From the NCBI GenBank assembly GCA_016716065.1, contig JADJXA010000008.1, forward strand, positions 177,778 through 241,777: a DNA stretch of 64,000 nt. The letters run 5' to 3'. Below the pieces are notes generated by a model. It saw nothing but the letters and a program-made list of their open reading frames with translations. It did not search any database and was not told the DNA's origin. Each line of letters opens with the position of its first letter. Position 1 is the stretch's first letter. Positions 60,752 through 64,000 of this stretch are shown here, in pieces. The position numbers and the translations under genes are program-made. Source of the DNA: Candidatus Leptovillus gracilis. Lineage in GTDB: Bacteria; Chloroflexota; Anaerolineae; Promineifilales; Promineifilaceae.

Positions 60752-62278
60752 ATGATAGACAAATTTGCGCGATATTGGCTGGGACTCACGGCCGTTTCCC
60801 TCCTCCTCCTTCTCACCGCCTGCGCCCAACCCACAGCCACCCCCACCGTTACCGCAACGGCCGTTCCCGCCACCGCCATTACCTCACCCCCCACGCCTAC
60901 GCCCGAACCCACCGCCACGCCCACCCTGACGGTCGAAGAACTGCGCGATCTGCGGGCAACGGCCGTTCTCACCACCCTCCCCGGCTACAACCCCGCCCAT
61001 CACGACGCCCTGCTGCCCCTGGCCCTCGCCCTGTGGGGCAACGAGGACGTGATTGATCCGGCTGACGTGACGATTGTGGTGGAAACGGCCGTGCAAGTCA
61101 CCAGCGACGCCGCCTACCCATCTGGCACGCTCTTTGTCTGGAACGACGATTCCCACCCCCAACCCCTCATCCTCACCGGGCAAGAAAACAGTACCATCAA
61201 CCGCAGCGAAGTCGCCTTTGGCGCGGCCACCCTGGACACCTGGGTCAGGTACGATGTAGACGGCAACGTCCTGGAGTTTGTTGACCCCGCTGGTAACTGG
61301 ATAAGTCCGCTGGATATTCAAACCGACGGGAGTTTTAGTTTCTTTACACAAGAACGCATTTTAGCCGATGGAAGCCGTGAAAATACAAATACTGTTTGGT
61401 GGGCCAATGGCGGGCAGCCGGCGGAGATTGCCAACGGACCAGATGGTACATCAATGGCCAACTTTCTTGATACCAACCCAGGCCTCCAACTAACCCAAAC
61501 CGAAGGACCCAACGGCCGGCACCTGGTAGCCCTCATAGATATAGACACCCAAGAATTGCGCTACACCCTGGACGAGGGCGGCACCTGGACCCTAGTCGAG
61601 CAAGCGTCTCTGACAGTTAGAGAATTCTACAGCGATGTGCCAATTACTTTTGTAACCGACACGAGAGGTGTTGTCCGCGGCGAGTTGCCCGAAAGCGTAA
61701 CCCGCATACTAACTATGCAAGAACTTGATGAAAGAGCCAGAGCTATAAATTTCACCCCCGAATATGGGTGTAGCACTGAATACGGTACGGATGGTCGGTT
61801 TCACACAGTCGCCGTCGTTCTTTCCTATGACACAATATCATTCCGGTTCCCTGACGGTACTATCGAAAATTATAAGGGTTTTTGGATGCAAACTTGCGGG
61901 GTGGGGCCAAATGGCGAACTGGTGCCGGTAATCTTTTTTACCTACTTTGGAGGTACAAGAAATGAAGCTGGAGTGACAACAGAATTAGATGAACGTAATA
62001 GATACAACTTTAACACCTGGAATCGCACCACTGGACAAGTAGAGCCTGCTCAGACCCTAAGCCCCAATTTCCTTACTACTAACAGAGAGAGTATAACTGG
62101 ACAGGCTGTAGTACTCCGGCAACCCAGCAACACGCCCGATAGCCCGCCCGGGAAAATTTTTACCGAACTAGTGAATCCGCGTGAAGGCGGTTTTGGAGGA
62201 ATCGATAAGACCGGTTTTGATATATACTACCCAGGCCAAACACCTTTCATAGGTACTGTTGCTCTAGATAAACCTTAA
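60752..62278 (+). CDS. Lipoprotein of unknown function
   Basis: 508 residues from ATG 60752, 9 nt after AAGGA; the in-frame ATG at 60743 lies on the binding site. Lipobox LLLLLTACAQ, then a Thr/Pro linker (PTPTPEPTATPTLTVEEL). The mature part is beta-rich (GTLFVWNDDSHPQPLILTG, EFVDPAGNWISPLDIQTDG, VVLSYDTISFRFPDGT). ACGGCCGT occurs four times in the first 340 bp and then not at all, and GC drops after about 61300, so the 3' two-thirds may have a different origin. No family recognised. Confidence 0.7.
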   Translation: MIDKFARYWLGLTAVSLLLLLTACAQPTATPTVTATAVPATAITSPPTPTPEPTATPTLTVEELRDLRATAVLTTLPGYNPAHHDALLPLALALWGNEDVIDPADVTIVVETAVQVTSDAAYPSGTLFVWNDDSHPQPLILTGQENSTINRSEVAFGAATLDTWVRYDVDGNVLEFVDPAGNWISPLDIQTDGSFSFFTQERILADGSRENTNTVWWANGGQPAEIANGPDGTSMANFLDTNPGLQLTQTEGPNGRHLVALIDIDTQELRYTLDEGGTWTLVEQASLTVREFYSDVPITFVTDTRGVVRGELPESVTRILTMQELDERARAINFTPEYGCSTEYGTDGRFHTVAVVLSYDTISFRFPDGTIENYKGFWMQTCGVGPNGELVPVIFFTYFGGTRNEAGVTTELDERNRYNFNTWNRTTGQVEPAQTLSPNFLTTNRESITGQAVVLRQPSNTPDSPPGKIFTELVNPREGGFGGIDKTGFDIYYPGQTPFIGTVALDKP

Positions 62279-62349
62279 TAACCTCTACCATTACTAACAA
62301 ACTAAATAGCCCCTTGTACTCAAGCCTGTATTGCTGATAACTTAGTGGT

Positions 62350-62946
62350 ATGGTGAGTGTACAATTAGCCAATCTTAGACCATGGTTATTGCCAATTGTT
62401 GTGTCGGTGTTAGTAGTAGTGGCTGTGTTTGGGGGGTACTTTTATACCGTCAACCCCCAGACTACTCACAGCCTTGACGTTGACTTGGTCAATCAAGACC
62501 AAAGACTGTATAGCTTGGTTCAGGTAGAGGGCCGGGAATTGGTGCTGGTAGAGGGGGTAATTACCGCCATTGGGCTGGAGCAAACCGAAAACATTACTTT
62601 TCCCGACCAATACTTTGTCACCGTGCAAAACCAGCAGCTACCCCACGCCCTATACCACATTTCGCTTGGCCCCCCACAAAAGCCGTTAAGAGTGTTTTAC
62701 CCCAACCGCCAAAATCAACCCGAAGCTATTGTAACCGAAACCGTAAACGCCAAAGCACTAGCTGACTTGCTTAAGCGGGGCAACAGTGTGGCGGTAGAGC
62801 TAAGCTTTCCGCTCAACCAACCCGAAATCAAAACCGCGTTTATGGACGAGTTGAACCAGTTTGTGCGGGGGACCCAGCAGTCCACTGACAAGGCAGTGTT
62901 TGAGGTACATTACTTTAGGACTCACCGAGTATACGTTTATGAATAA
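62350..62946 (+). CDS. Membrane-anchored protein of unknown function
   Basis: 198 residues. One N-terminal helix (LLPIVVSVLVVVAVFGGYFY), the rest outside: VNQDQRLYSLVQVEGRELVL, ITFPDQYFVTVQNQQLPHAL, VAVELSFPLNQPEIKT. No family recognised. Its last codons overlap the start of the Cys-rich protein gene (ATGAATAA), so the two are made together. Lower GC than the window average and no ACGGCCGT. Confidence 0.65.
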   Translation: MVSVQLANLRPWLLPIVVSVLVVVAVFGGYFYTVNPQTTHSLDVDLVNQDQRLYSLVQVEGRELVLVEGVITAIGLEQTENITFPDQYFVTVQNQQLPHALYHISLGPPQKPLRVFYPNRQNQPEAIVTETVNAKALADLLKRGNSVAVELSFPLNQPEIKTAFMDELNQFVRGTQQSTDKAVFEVHYFRTHRVYVYE

Positions 62947-63772
62947 ACTTTTGACCAGCGCTGCTGTTGCCATGAGTGTAGCCTTTATGTGGCTAGGCTT
63001 TAGGCTGGCAGAGGGCACGCCACAGGTAAGGGCGGCCCAGTGCTGGGAGCCGGGTTGTTGTGGTTATAGTTTGGTTTACAACCAATGGTCGTGTCAGTCC
63101 GCCGAGGCAAGCGGCTTGTGTCTTGATATGGGCGAATCGCCTACCTGGGTATGTAATTCCAACGGACTGACTGATTCAGACCCGAATACTTGTCGGTACG
63201 ATCGTTGCAACGGCCAGCCCTGCGAGTGGCGCTGCCCGTTATCCGATTGGGGCAACCAGTGCGTGATAACCAGCGGCAATGTAGCATGCAGCCACCCCAA
63301 CGACAGCACCTGCACCGCCAACGTCATTGCCCAGCAATGCGTATCCCAAGCCGGGGCAAATGACTGCTCCAACTACAACGGCGCCCCAGACAATCGCTCG
63401 TGTTGGGTTACTGGTAGTGCTACACCCACCCCCGTTGCCGTAGGGGTTGGGACGGCGCGGGCAAGACCTACCCGAAATGGACGGCCGTTTTCTCCGCGCC
63501 GTCTCGCCCAGAACACGGCCGTACCATCAACCAGTCCAGCCCAGACCATCAGGCATAAGCCGTCTCGCCCACGTCCACCACCTCAAACGTCAGCGCGTTG
63601 TCGGCAACGCCCACCACAACGTGATCGCCGTCGCGGATTTCCGCCTGAATCAGCTTCAAGGCCAGCGGGTCCACAATCTGCTTTTGCAGCACCCGTTTCA
63701 ACGGCCGTGCCCCATACACCGGGTCGTACCCCTCGGCCACCAGCCGGTCCATCGCCGCGTCTGTCAGGGTGA
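62939..63772 (+). CDS. Cys-rich secreted protein, 3' end probably replaced by a repeat
   Basis: Signal peptide (LLTSAAVAMSVAFMWLGFRL), then about 145 residues with some 19 Cys (CWEPGCCGYSLV, CRYDRCNGQPCEWRC, CVSQAGANDCSNY), likely disulfide-bonded. After GSATPTPVAVGV (about 63436) the DNA becomes a dispersed repeat also found at 44800-44877. The frame runs on as Arg/Pro-rich nonsense, antisense to clpB, to 63772. Genuine coding probably ends near 63436. No family recognised. Confidence 0.55.
   Translation: MNKLLTSAAVAMSVAFMWLGFRLAEGTPQVRAAQCWEPGCCGYSLVYNQWSCQSAEASGLCLDMGESPTWVCNSNGLTDSDPNTCRYDRCNGQPCEWRCPLSDWGNQCVITSGNVACSHPNDSTCTANVIAQQCVSQAGANDCSNYNGAPDNRSCWVTGSATPTPVAVGVGTARARPTRNGRPFSPRRLAQNTAVPSTSPAQTIRHKPSRPRPPPQTSARCRQRPPQRDRRRGFPPESASRPAGPQSAFAAPVSTAVPHTPGRTPRPPAGPSPRLSG
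63436..63513 (+). repeat. Dispersed repeat GTAGGGG...GCGCCGTCTCGCCCA
   Basis: GTAGGGGTTGGGACGGCGCGG and CGCCGTCTCGCCCA here match GTAGGGGCGGGACAGCGCGG and CGCCGTCTCGCCCA read on the minus strand at about 44877-44800, with similar spacing (about 75 nt). It interrupts the end of the Cys-rich gene. Confidence 0.55.
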
Positions 63773-64000
63773 TGGTCACATTGCGCTTCGCCAGCAGCTT
63801 GCCCACATGCCCCAATTGGATACCGGCGATGGTCCGCAGTTGTTCCTTCTCCAACCGGTGGAACAGCACAATCTCGTCCACCCGGTTCAGGAATTCCGGC
63901 CGGAAATGGTTGCGTAACGCCCCCATCACCCGCTCTTCCATCACCGCCTCGTCGCTGGCGTCCAAAAGGTATTGGCTGCCGACGTTGCTGGTCATGATGA
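63549..64000 (-). CDS. clpB: ClpB-type disaggregase, C-terminal part (cut by window edge)
   Basis: 150 residues visible, coding continues past 64000. The second AAA+ module ends here: MTSNVGSQYLLDASD (sensor 1), FRPEFLNRVDEIVLFHRL, and the D2 small domain with sensor-2 Arg GYDPVYGARPLKRVLQ. ClpB with DnaK rescues aggregated protein; ClpA/C would have P-loop tails not seen here. ORFs drawn on the opposite strand across 63549-63917 are shadows. Confidence 0.88.
   Translation of the reverse strand, partial: IMTSNVGSQYLLDASDEAVMEERVMGALRNHFRPEFLNRVDEIVLFHRLEKEQLRTIAGIQLGHVGKLLAKRNVTITLTDAAMDRLVAEGYDPVYGARPLKRVLQKQIVDPLALKLIQAEIRDGDHVVVGVADNALTFEVVDVGETAYA

Noticed and set aside
1..64000. tRNA or rRNA genes, prophage, CRISPR-Cas, or a biosynthetic cluster
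   Set aside because: I looked for cloverleaf ends, conserved rRNA words, phage structural genes, cas genes and NRPS/PKS motifs and saw none.

Overview
The window looks like a Chloroflexota (Anaerolineae-type) chromosome segment. This rests on style, since there is no rRNA or tRNA: GC-rich coding, many large secreted Ig/FG-GAP/META/PT-linker proteins, one broken gene ending in the PLPL-like tail often seen on secreted proteins of this phylum (FFLPLTRR), a CtpE-like ATPase, an R2lox oxidase, and repeats at gene ends. The whole sequence is peppered with the palindrome ACGGCCGT, often as AACGGCCGTT. I count roughly 90-100 copies by eye, in genes and between them, where about two would be expected from base composition. 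Copies are rare or absent in stretches that look foreign or different (2.6-7.2, 17.6-22.2 and 61.1-63.5 kb).

Layout. 0.4-6.4 kb: a giant secreted protein with Ig-like, PKD and RTX repeats, split by a frameshift. 6.7-12 kb: a flippase-UPF0182 fusion and an FG-GAP protein. 17.2-12.2 kb (minus): an ECF sigma factor, a FecR-type anti-sigma protein, a secreted protein, a CheY-like receiver and a broken FG-GAP gene. 17.5-18.7 kb: a cysteine-desulfurase-like enzyme with an apparently leaderless promoter, followed by a small self-contained transcript with a 17-codon ORF and alternative hairpins. 18.97-22.99 kb: an AT-rich restriction-modification island (D12 methylase, C-type regulator, endonuclease) whose endonuclease is cut by a decayed IS1634-type element with a TATAGA duplication. 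23-28 kb: homoserine dehydrogenase, an ArsR-type regulator, a dienelactone hydrolase and a racemase-peptidase fusion. 28.2-30.6 kb: zinc ribbon, CsoR-type repressor, OsmC, a candidate rod-shaped small RNA, R2lox. 30.8-45 kb: membrane glycosyltransferase-like protein, AONS-family enzyme, PCuAC copper chaperone, phospholipase D fusion, META/SH3 lipoprotein, P-type ATPase and a cytochrome-b-like pair. 44.9-50.8 kb (minus): PPK2 and a partner-switching set (STAS, RsbW-like, SpoIIE-type phosphatase) with a glycogen debranching enzyme inside it. 51.7-55.7 kb: pckA, a LON-domain protein, an M32 carboxypeptidase. 55.8-59.7 kb (minus): a membrane-stress set (YqiJ/NfeD-like, flotillin, coiled coil, pore protein). 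60.1-63.8 kb: Phd-PIN toxin-antitoxin, lipoprotein and Cys-rich secreted proteins. The right edge holds the end of clpB.

Several genes carry single-base frameshifts, some in homopolymers (C run at 4836, T run at 28934, C run at 46170, several between 45.8 and 48.3 kb). They could be real pseudogenes or sequencing indels. The joint themes are envelope sensing and stress (sigma/FecR, partner switching, flotillin set), surface proteins, and carbon/energy storage (GlgX, PPK2, PckA).
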